Source of the DNA: Deltaproteobacteria bacterium
Lineage (GTDB): Bacteria > Desulfobacterota > Syntrophorhabdia > Syntrophorhabdales > Syntrophorhabdaceae
NCBI GenBank assembly: GCA_029777945.1
Contig: JAKORG010000045.1
Coordinates: forward strand, 31,621 to 95,620
Reading direction: 5' to 3'
DNA: 64,000 bases
Below are positions 47,000-55,329 of this stretch, piece after piece. The notes below the pieces were generated by a model, which was not told where the DNA came from, ran no database searches, and saw only the letters and a program-made list of their open reading frames with translations. Position 1 is the stretch's first letter, and every line of letters begins with the position of its first letter. Made by a program: the position numbers and the translations under genes.

Positions 47000-49711
47000 A
47001 TGAAATTATATAAGATTAACCAGGTATATGGATTGTATATGAAAAACCCATTCTTTAAAAAAATAGAACACATACTTATTGAAAATTCACCTATCTCTAT
47101 CATTATCCACGATAATGAAGGCATTTTGTATGTAAATAAATTTGGCCTTGAACTTTTAGGTGCCAGAGGTGAGGAGGATTTATCTTGTAAAAGGTTTTTT
47201 GATTTCATCCATGAAGACGATAGAGATAATTTTATAAAGATAATAAATTCAGTAAATGAAGAAGATAAGGCAACCCCTCCCAGTGAATTACGAATAATAA
47301 GGATGGATAGTAAAATAATTTATGCCCAGCTAAACTCATTAAAGACTACCATAAACAATAGAAAGGTTATTCTCACATTTATAAAAAACATGACAGCACA
47401 CAAAAACATGGAACACACGTTACGGGAGATGGAAGAAAAAAACAGAAAAATCGTCAATAACCCCTTTGTGGGCTTATATTTATCAACACTTGAGGGCAGA
47501 TTCATATGGGTCAATAAAACCTTTTCAGATATGCATGGTTTTTCATCACCAGAAGAAATGATAGAAAATATAACGGATATAGGAGAACAGCTCTGTGTAA
47601 ATCCAGATGACAGAAGAAGACTTATTGCCCTGTTAAAAGAAAAAGGATATGTTGAAAGCTTTGAGATGAAAAGCAGGAAAAAGGATGGCTCCCACATATG
47701 GTTATTACTAAATGCAAAGGCTATATACAATGAAAAAGGTGATGTTGAATACATAGAAGGCACAAATATTGACATTACCAAAAGAAAGTTAGCAGAAAAG
47801 GCATTAGAGGAGAGTGAAAAAAGGTATAGAAGCATCTTTGAAAATGCTGTGGAAGGATTTTTCCAGACAACACCAGATGGAAGGTTTATAGATGCCAATC
47901 CAGCCCTTGCAAGGATGTTTGGCTACTATTCTCCTAAAGAGATGATAGAAGAAATTAATAATTTAAACGACCATTATGTCAATCCAGAAGACAGAAAAAG
48001 GATGAAACTACTCTATGAAAGAGACGGCTACATTATAGGTTTTGAAACAGAATTTTACAGGAAAGACCACACCAGGATATGGATAAGGATGAACGGAAGG
48101 GCAGTAAGAGATGATTCTGGCAACATTATTTACTATGAAGGCACAACAGAAGATATCACTAAAAAGGTAGAGGCAGAAAGGATATTGAAAGAGTCTGAAG
48201 AGAGATACAGGTCTGTTATAGAAAACTCTAACGAGGGTATTGCCATAACAAAGGGCGGGATATTTCTATTTGTAAACAAAAGATTCGTTGAGATGTTCGG
48301 TTTTGAAAACGAAGAAGAGGTTATAGGAAGGGACATATTAAGCACAGTGCACGATGACGATAAGGCCCTGGTAAGGTCTTTATACAAAAAAAGGGAGGAA
48401 GGCATCCCTGTTGCCTCTCAATATGAATTTAAAGGAGTGAAAAAAAACGGGGAAATAGTATACATAGAAATATCCGTTGGGGATGTATTTTTTTACAGTG
48501 AAAAATTTATCATTGCCTTTTTGAGGGATATATCAGATAGAAAACACCTCGAAGCACAACTACTCCAGTCTCAAAAGATGGAGGCAATAGGTCAGCTTGC
48601 CGGTGGTGTAGCCCATGATTTTAATAACATCTTAACGGCCATATTAGGTTATGCAGAACTTATAGATATGAAGCTGGAAAAGGATGACCGCCTGAAACAT
48701 TATGTGCAACAAATCTTAACCTCAGCAAATAAGGCAGCCCAGCTCACAAAGGGATTACTTGCCTTCAGTAGAAAACAAATCATGCATCTGGAACCTGTGA
48801 ATTTAAACGATATTATAATTAAATTCAAAGGTATGCTTTCACGAATTATCGGTGAGGACATTGAGTTGAACATAAATTTAAAGGAAGAGAAAATAACCAT
48901 TATTGCAGATTCACTGCAAATAGAACAGATTTTGATGAACCTTGCCACCAATGCAAGGGATGCCATGCCTGATGGTGGCACACTGAAAATAGAGACAGGA
49001 TGCACGGATATTGATGATGTCTTTATAAAAAGACACGGCTTTGGAAAACCTGGCAAGTATGCCTATGTTTCTGTTTCAGATACTGGGATAGGCATGGATG
49101 AGCTGACAAGGGAAAACTTATTCAATCCATTTTTTACCACAAAGGAGGTGGGTAAGGGAACTGGACTTGGATTGTCTATAGTCTACGGTATAGTAAAACA
49201 GCATAACGGTTTTATAACAGTAGAATCAACCCTTGGTAAAGGGAGCACCTTTACGATCTTTTTCCCTATCACTTATGATGAAGATAAGGAAGAAAAATAT
49301 TACACAGATTTTGAGTTCGAAAAGGGTTATGAGACGATTCTTATCTGTGAAGACGATGATGAGGTTAGGTCTTTTATGGAAGAGATACTAAAAAACGCCA
49401 GTTATAATGTTCTTACTGCAAAGGATGGCATTGAATCAATAGATATATTTAATAGATATGCAAATATTATTGATTTAGTAATCCTCGATATCATAATGCC
49501 AAAAAAGAACGGTGTTGAGGTATTTGAAGACATAAAACTTATAAAACCTGATGTAAAGGCATTTTTTATAAGTGGTTATCCGAAGGATGTTTTAGAAAAG
49601 AAGGGTAAGACCTTTAATGGAATGGAGGTTGTAACAAAACCCATTAAACCGCATGAACTCTTAAAAAACATCAGGTCTGCCATAGAAGGCGAAAAAAAAC
49701 AATTAAAATAA
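47000..49711 (+). CDS. Multi-PAS hybrid sensor histidine kinase with receiver domain
   Basis: A 903-residue cytoplasmic kinase without obvious membrane helices. Four PAS/PAC units cover about residues 20-520 (recurrent DITKR, EDITKK, DISDRK endings). A HisKA-type dimerisation helix follows with H539 in AGGVAHDFNN, and the ATPase domain has NLATNARDAMPDGG (N box), SDTGIGM and GKGTGLGLSIVYG. A C-terminal receiver (about 775-895) carries ICEDDDE, phospho-acceptor D830 in LVILDIIMP and the Lys in VVTKPIKP. This NtrB-like core with a receiver but no output domain suggests a phosphorelay to a partner elsewhere. A second in-frame ATG lies at 47039. Confidence 0.94.
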   Translation: MKLYKINQVYGLYMKNPFFKKIEHILIENSPISIIIHDNEGILYVNKFGLELLGARGEEDLSCKRFFDFIHEDDRDNFIKIINSVNEEDKATPPSELRIIRMDSKIIYAQLNSLKTTINNRKVILTFIKNMTAHKNMEHTLREMEEKNRKIVNNPFVGLYLSTLEGRFIWVNKTFSDMHGFSSPEEMIENITDIGEQLCVNPDDRRRLIALLKEKGYVESFEMKSRKKDGSHIWLLLNAKAIYNEKGDVEYIEGTNIDITKRKLAEKALEESEKRYRSIFENAVEGFFQTTPDGRFIDANPALARMFGYYSPKEMIEEINNLNDHYVNPEDRKRMKLLYERDGYIIGFETEFYRKDHTRIWIRMNGRAVRDDSGNIIYYEGTTEDITKKVEAERILKESEERYRSVIENSNEGIAITKGGIFLFVNKRFVEMFGFENEEEVIGRDILSTVHDDDKALVRSLYKKREEGIPVASQYEFKGVKKNGEIVYIEISVGDVFFYSEKFIIAFLRDISDRKHLEAQLLQSQKMEAIGQLAGGVAHDFNNILTAILGYAELIDMKLEKDDRLKHYVQQILTSANKAAQLTKGLLAFSRKQIMHLEPVNLNDIIIKFKGMLSRIIGEDIELNINLKEEKITIIADSLQIEQILMNLATNARDAMPDGGTLKIETGCTDIDDVFIKRHGFGKPGKYAYVSVSDTGIGMDELTRENLFNPFFTTKEVGKGTGLGLSIVYGIVKQHNGFITVESTLGKGSTFTIFFPITYDEDKEEKYYTDFEFEKGYETILICEDDDEVRSFMEEILKNASYNVLTAKDGIESIDIFNRYANIIDLVILDIIMPKKNGVEVFEDIKLIKPDVKAFFISGYPKDVLEKKGKTFNGMEVVTKPIKPHELLKNIRSAIEGEKKQLK

Positions 49712-49725
49712 AAAAGGAGAAGGCC

Positions 49726-50286
49726 ATGGATTTAATGAAGGTAATTCACGAGAGAAGGAGTATAAGGAGATATAAGAAAGACCCTATCCCCGAAGAGATT
49801 ATTATGGAGATTTTAAATGCAGCAAGGGTTGCACCTTCATGGGCAAACACCCAGGTCTGTAAATACATTATTGTGAAAGACAAAGACATAAAGGAAAGGC
49901 TAAAAGAGGCCCTATCACCTACAAATCCTGCAAGGGAAGCGTTCTCCCAGGCACCGATTGTTATATGTCAGGTTGCACAGAGGGGGGTATCTGGATTTAA
50001 AAAGGGTGAACCTGCTACCATCAAAGGTGACTGGTTCATGTTTGATGCAGGGATAGCAATGGAACATATAGTCCTTGCTGCGTGGAACTTTGGACTGGGA
50101 ACAGTCCACGTGGGTTCATTCGATGCAGAAAAGGCAGAAAAAATCTTAAATATACCCCAAGGGTTTACCATAGTAGAAATGACACCTATAGGTTATTTCG
50201 ATGAGGTACCGAAACCGACACCAAGAAAACCCTTGAGCGAATATATTTTCTTAAACACCTTTGGTGAGCCCTATGTGATTGAATAA
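49726..50286 (+). CDS. Nitroreductase family protein
   Basis: A 186-residue FMN-dependent oxidoreductase of the nitroreductase family: HERRSIRRYKKDPIPEE contains the FMN-phosphate-binding arginines, RVAPSWANTQ and GLGTVHVGSF complete the cofactor site. Such enzymes reduce nitro groups, quinones or flavin-linked substrates; the physiological one is unknown. GGAGAAGG precedes ATG 49726. It begins 14 bases after the histidine kinase and may be co-transcribed with it. Confidence 0.92.
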   Translation: MDLMKVIHERRSIRRYKKDPIPEEIIMEILNAARVAPSWANTQVCKYIIVKDKDIKERLKEALSPTNPAREAFSQAPIVICQVAQRGVSGFKKGEPATIKGDWFMFDAGIAMEHIVLAAWNFGLGTVHVGSFDAEKAEKILNIPQGFTIVEMTPIGYFDEVPKPTPRKPLSEYIFLNTFGEPYVIE

Positions 50287-50297
50287 TACTCTAAATT

Positions 50298-50337
50298 GGT
50301 AGAGGCAGTTATAGCCGCCTCTACCTATAATTTTTTT
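50298..50337 (+). terminator. Terminator after the nitroreductase gene
   Basis: GGTAGAGGC (50298-50306) and GCCTCTACC (50317-50325) form a perfect 9-bp stem, with TATAA and seven T after it. It lies between two convergent genes and may serve both. Confidence 0.82.
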
Positions 50338-51475
50338 ATATTACGCCCATACCCTTTAATACAGAAAGCATAACCGCTGCTGCCATAACAGAACCTACCT
50401 GACCACCTGCATTGGCACCCATGGCATGCATGAGCAGATAACTCTTCTTATTGTATTTCTGGCCTTCTTTCTGGACAACCCTGGCAGACATGGGAAATGC
50501 CGAAATGCCTGCTGCACCAATAAGGGGATTAATCTTACCGCCTGTTATATAATATAGCACCTTTCCAAAAAGTACACCACATACTGTATCAAGACAAATG
50601 GCAATCAGACCCAAAGTTAAGATAATAATGGTTGTAGGTTGCACAAAAACCTTACCATCCATTGTAGCGCCAACGGATATACCCAACAGTAAGGTTACAA
50701 TGTTTGCAATTTCATTTTGTGATGCCTTTGTTAATCTCTCCACAGCCCCTGATTCCCTCATTAAGTTGCCGAGCATAATTGTTGCAAGAAGCGGCAATCC
50801 TTTAGGCGCAATCAGTCCACCTACAATTGTGATGACTATGGGAAAAAGCAATTTTGTTGTCTTTGAAACAGTTCTCTTACCTGACTTCATAATTGTTTCC
50901 CTTTCTTTTTTCGTTGTCAGTATCCTCATAATAGGTGGTTGAAGCACAGGAACTAAAGACATATAAGAATAGGCCGCAACAGTACATGGACCTAAGAGGT
51001 TCTGGGCATACTGGGATGCCACATATATTACAGTTGGGCCATCACAGGCACCGATAATCCCTATTGTCACCGCCTCGTTGTATTTGAAACCCAGTGCCAG
51101 TGCAAGAAGTAATGTAAGAAAGATACCGCATTGTCCTGCAGCACCAAGAAGAAACGTATAGGGGTTTTCTAAAACAGGTGTAAAATCAGTCATAGCACCG
51201 ATACCGATAAATATAAGGAGGGGAAAGAGTTCTGTAATTATCCCTGCATTATATATGGTTCTCAGAAAACCTTCCTCTTCCATAACCCCTGATAAGGGGA
51301 CGTTTACAATTATGCATCCAAATCCAATTGGGACAAGAAGAAGAGGTTCAAAATCTTTTTTTATGCCAAGATAGAGCAAAAAGCAACCTATCACCATCAT
51401 TACAAGATTAGACCAGTGCAAGCTCGCAAACCCTGCAATAAGTCCATTCAATCCGCTTAGAATCGCATCTAACAT
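50336..51475 (-). CDS. Sodium ion-translocating decarboxylase beta subunit (OadB/GcdB family)
   Basis: A 379-residue membrane protein with about nine to eleven helices. It matches the beta subunit of oxaloacetate, glutaconyl-CoA or methylmalonyl-CoA decarboxylase, which decarboxylates carboxybiotin and pumps Na+. GIIGACDGPTVIYVASQYA carries the conserved Asp of the ion site, followed by SYMSLVPVLQPPIMR, and the C-terminal GANAGGQVGSVMAA is also typical. ATG 51475 is chosen because AGGAGG lies eight bases upstream; 51481 is too close. A tiny OadG-like gene lies just upstream, but no carboxyltransferase or biotin carrier is present. Confidence 0.93.
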   Translation of the reverse strand: MLDAILSGLNGLIAGFASLHWSNLVMMVIGCFLLYLGIKKDFEPLLLVPIGFGCIIVNVPLSGVMEEEGFLRTIYNAGIITELFPLLIFIGIGAMTDFTPVLENPYTFLLGAAGQCGIFLTLLLALALGFKYNEAVTIGIIGACDGPTVIYVASQYAQNLLGPCTVAAYSYMSLVPVLQPPIMRILTTKKERETIMKSGKRTVSKTTKLLFPIVITIVGGLIAPKGLPLLATIMLGNLMRESGAVERLTKASQNEIANIVTLLLGISVGATMDGKVFVQPTTIIILTLGLIAICLDTVCGVLFGKVLYYITGGKINPLIGAAGISAFPMSARVVQKEGQKYNKKSYLLMHAMGANAGGQVGSVMAAAVMLSVLKGMGVI

Positions 51476-51489
51476 CGTCATCTCCTCCT

Positions 51490-51633
51490 TTAGTCTTTCT
51501 TTTCTTCTTCAGGATTATAAGGGAAAATCTTTTTTAATATAGACATGATAAGGCTTAATAAAATAAGTGTAATCATTGTCCCGCCCATGCCTACAACGAG
51601 CATTGTTAAACCAAATGTCCATCGATCCATCAT
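51490..51633 (-). CDS. OadG-like gamma subunit of Na+-translocating decarboxylase (47 residues)
   Basis: A small gene directly upstream of oadB. It starts at ATG 51633 behind AGGAGGG (eight-base spacing), ends at TAA 51490-51492, and encodes 47 residues. A single hydrophobic helix (about 8-34, starting GLTMLVVGMGGTMITLILL) is followed by a charged tail KKIFPYNPEEEKKD. Size, topology and adjacency fit the gamma subunit, which anchors the complex; typical OadG is about twice as long. The oadB gene begins 15 bases later. Confidence 0.8.
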   Translation of the reverse strand: MMDRWTFGLTMLVVGMGGTMITLILLSLIMSILKKIFPYNPEEEKKD

Positions 51634-51893
51634 GTTAAAGACCCTCCTAAGGATTATTTATTTATTTTTTATAATGTTGCCCTGTTAAGCAAATAAAACG
51701 ATCCCTGATATAAGGGATAAAGAATAAAAAAATAAAAGAATGAAACTATGTTGGCATCTATTATTAATCGAGCTGAATCTTTTCTGCCCTGTTTATGAAG
51801 TGTTTGTTTTATAAATTCGTTGAACATGTATTCATTTATTTTAAATTTTGAAAATTTATACCATTCAAATTTTATCCAGTCAAGATTTTTAAC

Positions 51894-52193
51894 ATGGCCT
51901 TTGAAAATAAAAAAAAGCAAATAATATCAACTAATTCCATAAAAAACCTTGATAATCTATATACTTTTTTGTTAGATTTGGTCGTGTATAAAAAAAATAA
52001 AAAAATATGGTTTATCCGCGAACCTCTATTTGAGGAATTAAAGAAAGATTTTTGTTATTTATGCCACAAGAAAATAGAAGAAAAAGACAGAATAAAGGTT
52101 GGGGAAAACATATACAGACATAAAAAATGTAACCCCCTGCATTTTGAAAATGTTTCAAAACTAAATCAAAGGTCTCAAAAAAATCTCTTATAA
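51894..52193 (+). CDS. Small protein with putative CxxC/HxxC zinc site
   Basis: A 99-residue Lys-rich protein of unknown function. CYLCHKKI and, 18 residues on, YRHKKC give a CxxC-HxxC arrangement suited to one zinc ion, within a segment KIEEKDRIKVGENIYRHKKC that resembles zinc-ribbon or HNH-like knuckles. No ribosome site is visible. Its last 19 bases overlap the end of the convergent znuB. The 260-base gap before it (51634-51893) shows no other convincing gene or signal. Confidence 0.55.
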   Translation: MAFENKKKQIISTNSIKNLDNLYTFLLDLVVYKKNKKIWFIREPLFEELKKDFCYLCHKKIEEKDRIKVGENIYRHKKCNPLHFENVSKLNQRSQKNLL

Positions 52194-52975
52194 AACAGAG
52201 AAAAGGCAAAGAAAAGAAAATTTAAAAGAACTATCGTGGCGCCTGTAGGAAGGTCAAGAAAAAAAGATATTACAATGCCTGATATTACAGACAAAACCCC
52301 TACAAAAGAAGAGATAAAAATGGTTCCCTTGAAACCTTTCGAGAACTGTAGTGCCGTTACAGAAGGCAGAATCAAAAGGGCTGTAACAAGTAAAATACCC
52401 ACTGCCTTCATTGCAAGAACCACTGTGACAGCAGTCATAAGATAAAGCATCGTATTTATTCTTTTGACATTTACACCGGATACCCTTGCAGACTCTTCAT
52501 CAAAGGTAATAAATAAAAGCTCCTGGTAAAAAAAACTTATCAAAAAGATAAAGGCAATAGATAAAAAAATAGATATAAAAACCTCTGTCCAGTTTATTGA
52601 GAGGATGTTACCGAAAAGATAGCTGAAAAGGTCTATATTAAAACCATTGGCCACACTCGAAATAAAAACCCCCGATGCAATGCCCAGTGAAGCGACAATG
52701 CCTATGGCAGCATCACCGAAAAGCCTCGCCTTTTCCTTTAGTTTCATGATTCCCAGCGCACTTGCCATAACAATAGGAATGGCAATATAAAACGGATAAA
52801 ATTTAAACCATATCCCTATGGCTATGCTACCGAATGTCACATGGCTTAAGCCATCACCTATAAGGGAAAGATTTCTCAACACGAGAAACACCCCGAGCAT
52901 TGAACATAACATTGAAATAAAAAAACCGGCAATGAGTGCCTTCTGAATAAATCCGTGGCTTAAAAACTCAACCAT
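52175..52975 (-). CDS. znuB: Metal ABC transporter permease (ZnuB-type)
   Basis: A 266-residue permease of the ABC-3 family with about eight helices: MLGVFLVLRNLSLIGDGLSHVTFGSIAIG at the start and TAVTVVLAMKAVGILLVTALLILPSVTALQ in the core are diagnostic. It imports zinc or manganese. It overlaps the ATPase gene by eight bases. A Fur-family regulator heads the operon and a His-rich binding protein lies two genes upstream, both favouring zinc. Confidence 0.92.
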   Translation of the reverse strand: MVEFLSHGFIQKALIAGFFISMLCSMLGVFLVLRNLSLIGDGLSHVTFGSIAIGIWFKFYPFYIAIPIVMASALGIMKLKEKARLFGDAAIGIVASLGIASGVFISSVANGFNIDLFSYLFGNILSINWTEVFISIFLSIAFIFLISFFYQELLFITFDEESARVSGVNVKRINTMLYLMTAVTVVLAMKAVGILLVTALLILPSVTALQFSKGFKGTIFISSFVGVLSVISGIVISFFLDLPTGATIVLLNFLFFAFSLFYKRFF

Positions 52976-53768
52976 GTTTATAACTTTTTCTGAATATGTC
53001 TTCTGTATTGTGTCTATGACATATCAGATGTTGTGTATATTCACCAAAATATTCTGTCATGGCCTCAGATTCACAAAAGGATTGGAAGGTACCGAAAAAT
53101 ATAACCCTTTTATCCAGATAAAGCATAGAAGAGGCATATCTGCCTATGGTGCCTGTGTCATGGGTGATCATAATAATGGTAGTTGACTTTTTTTTGTTCA
53201 ATCCTTCGAGGATATCAAAAAATTTTTCCCTTGTCTCAGGGTCTAAGGCAGCCAGTGGCTCATCGAGAATAAGAAGCTCTGGCTCATTAACCAGTGCCTT
53301 TGCAAGTAAAACCCGCTGCCGTTGCCCTCCTGATAGCTCACCGAAAAATTTTTCTTTTAAATCCAAAATGCCAAGTAAATCAAGGTATCTATCCATGGTC
53401 TTTAAGTCTGGCCTATAAATCCCTTTCCATGACCTTTTCTTGGACAGAAGACCCAAGGCCACTATCTCCTTTACCTTTGCTGGAAAATGGTTTTCAGAAA
53501 AATAATTTTTCTGTGGCAGATAACCTATGCGATACCAGTCTTTAAACAAAAATGTTCTTTCACCAAAGATATACACATCACCCCTTTGGGGTTTTAAAAG
53601 CCCCGTTATCAATCTTACAAGGGTCGTCTTACCGGAACCGTTCGGACCAACAATAGCCAAAAAGGAACCTTTTTTCAGGTCAAAAGATATACCTGATAAC
53701 ACCTCAAAAGAATTATAGCTAAAGTATACATCTTTTACAGAAAGAACATTCTCATCCATCATGGGCAT
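52968..53768 (-). CDS. znuC: Metal ABC transporter ATP-binding protein (ZnuC-type)
   Basis: A 266-residue ABC ATPase with VGPNGSGKTTLVRLI (Walker A), a Q-loop at YLPQKNYF, LSGGQRQRVLLAKAL (signature), LLILDEPLAALDP (Walker B) and MITHDTGTI (H-loop). It powers the ZnuB permease on the cytoplasmic side. It overlaps znuA by ten bases and znuB by eight, so the whole set is translated as a unit. A His-rich end (HLICHRHNTED) is present. Confidence 0.94.
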   Translation of the reverse strand: MPMMDENVLSVKDVYFSYNSFEVLSGISFDLKKGSFLAIVGPNGSGKTTLVRLITGLLKPQRGDVYIFGERTFLFKDWYRIGYLPQKNYFSENHFPAKVKEIVALGLLSKKRSWKGIYRPDLKTMDRYLDLLGILDLKEKFFGELSGGQRQRVLLAKALVNEPELLILDEPLAALDPETREKFFDILEGLNKKKSTTIIMITHDTGTIGRYASSMLYLDKRVIFFGTFQSFCESEAMTEYFGEYTQHLICHRHNTEDIFRKSYKHG

Positions 53769-54724
53769 TCAAGGCCTTTCTTTAAATTTTTAAGGTTTTC
53801 CTCCATAATGGATATAAACGTAACGCCCTTATCCATTTCCTCTTTCGATATATTATGGCATCCGTGTAATTTTAAAAGCCCTACACCTGTCTCTTTTTCC
53901 AATACATAGGCAATCCGTGGGGTAATTATTTCCTCGTAAAAGATGTATTTTATGTCCTTTTCCTGGATAATCCTTTTCATCTGCGCAATGATTTTTGGCG
54001 TAGGCTCAGCATCTGGTGAACCTCTATAAGCGGATATGTATTCTAAGTTATATCGCTGTGCCAGATAACCAAAGGCAAAGTGTCCTCCGTGGAGAATAAC
54101 CCTTTTTTTACAGGAATCGAGGTTTTTTTTGAACTTTTCATCAAGTTCTACGATTTTTGCCTTATATTCTTCTGCATTTTTTTGATAATAATCCCTATTT
54201 ATAGGATCTTTTTTTGTAAGTCCTGTAAGTATATTGTCTATCATAATCTGGACATTTGTCATATCAAGCCATATATGGGGGTCAATTTTGCCATGTTCTT
54301 CTGCGGCACCATGAAATCCTCTATGACCATGTTTGTCATTGTGAAGTTCTAAAAATTTTATACCTGAACTTGCATCTATTATGGATAATTTTTTATTTTC
54401 AATACCTTTTATGAGGTTTTCTGCCCATGGTTCCATAAATTTTCCTGTATAAATAAACATATCTGCCGAATTTATCCTTAAAATATCACCTGCCTTTGGT
54501 TCAAAGCTATGCGCCTCAACCCCTGGTGGGAGAATAAGGGATACATCTGCCTTTTCACCTGCAATGTTTTTTGTAAAATCATATAAGGGAAAAAGGGTGA
54601 TTATAATCTTTAACCTGTGGCCCTTTGAATCTCCATGGTTTTGCCTGCAGCCAGAAATAAAATTTGCCGTAATCAAGAAAATACAAAAAAACAATACAGC
54701 TGATTTCAAAGCCTTTTGTCTCAT
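53759..54724 (-). CDS. znuA: Zinc ABC transporter substrate-binding lipoprotein (ZnuA-type)
   Basis: A 321-residue exported cluster A-I binding protein. The signal peptide ends in a lipobox-like FISGC, suggesting a lipoprotein. PPGVEAHSFEPKAGDI gives the first metal His. A His/Gly-rich loop (HNDKHGHRGFHGAAEEHG) precedes DPHIWLD, and HGGHFAFGYLA and the late Glu/Asp follow. The His-rich loop is typical for zinc rather than manganese receptors. The start overlaps the stop of the regulator gene. Confidence 0.93.
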   Translation of the reverse strand: MRQKALKSAVLFFCIFLITANFISGCRQNHGDSKGHRLKIIITLFPLYDFTKNIAGEKADVSLILPPGVEAHSFEPKAGDILRINSADMFIYTGKFMEPWAENLIKGIENKKLSIIDASSGIKFLELHNDKHGHRGFHGAAEEHGKIDPHIWLDMTNVQIMIDNILTGLTKKDPINRDYYQKNAEEYKAKIVELDEKFKKNLDSCKKRVILHGGHFAFGYLAQRYNLEYISAYRGSPDAEPTPKIIAQMKRIIQEKDIKYIFYEEIITPRIAYVLEKETGVGLLKLHGCHNISKEEMDKGVTFISIMEENLKNLKKGLECP

Positions 54725-55158
54725 TGAGAAACCACCTGTTTTATCAAACAGTTTTTACAGAATCCGTAAACCTGTAGCATATGGGAAACCATATGTCCCT
54801 TTAACCCATCCTCCACCTCTTTTTTTATTTCCTCCATACCACAGAAGGTTATGTCTTCCACCCTCCTGCATGAAACACACACAAAGTGGTGATGATGTTC
54901 TTTTCTATGGCAGTAGAAATAATACAGCTTCCTATCAGGATGGATTATCTTTATGATAACACCCTCTTTTGCCAACTCTTCTAAATTTCTATATACTGTA
55001 GGCAATCCTATATTTTTGAACCTCTGTTTTAATTTTGACCTTAGCTCATCGGGGCTCATATAGGTCTTCTCTGCGGCCATAATTTCCATAATGGCAATAC
55101 GTTTTGGCGTTACCTTTAATTTTAAACCTTTAAGTATCCTGTAAAAATCATGCTCCAT
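54721..55158 (-). CDS. Fur-family transcriptional regulator (probable Zur)
   Basis: A 145-residue metalloregulator: winged-helix domain (LKVTPKRIAIMEIM, GLPTVYRNLEELAKEGVI) and dimerisation domain with the metal loop HRKEHHHHFVCVSCRRV. CVSC and a C-terminal CKNC form the structural zinc site. As the first gene of an operon with znuACB it most likely senses zinc and represses the operon. A promoter with an overlapping dyad lies directly upstream, so autoregulation is expected. Fur or PerR function cannot be excluded by sequence alone. Confidence 0.9.
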   Translation of the reverse strand: MEHDFYRILKGLKLKVTPKRIAIMEIMAAEKTYMSPDELRSKLKQRFKNIGLPTVYRNLEELAKEGVIIKIIHPDRKLYYFYCHRKEHHHHFVCVSCRRVEDITFCGMEEIKKEVEDGLKGHMVSHMLQVYGFCKNCLIKQVVSQ

Positions 55159-55165
55159 AGTTTTA

Positions 55166-55184
55166 AATAGAAACGATTTTCATT
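55166..55184 (-). promoter_or_regulatory. Candidate Fur/Zur operator
   Basis: A 19-base imperfect palindrome of the form AATnnAAAnnnTTTnnATT, three bases downstream of the -10 box and over the expected start point. Its size and AT-rich arms fit Fur-family sites, though it is not a consensus Fur box. Confidence 0.5.
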
Positions 55185-55187
55185 TAG

Positions 55188-55216
55188 ATAATAATAGCTT
55201 TTTTTAAATTTGTCAA
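55188..55216 (-). promoter_or_regulatory. Sigma70 promoter of the Fur-family regulator/znuACB operon
   Basis: On the minus strand TTGACA (complement of 55211-55216), a 17-base spacer and TATTAT (complement of 55188-55193), 30 bases before the regulator ATG. Confidence 0.8.
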
Positions 55217-55329
55217 TAAAATAAAAGAGTTTGAATTTTTTGTATATAGGTTTTAAAAAAGATTTCTGTTTTTAGATGCCTTTATGGGTGGCAATGGCTA
55301 AAAGAAGGAAAAATTAGTTTTATTGCTTT

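Noticed and set aside
51669..51920. 83-codon minus-strand ORF upstream of the OadG-like gene
   Set aside because: Unlikely composition (runs of Phe and Tyr), no ribosome site and antisense overlap with a better small ORF.
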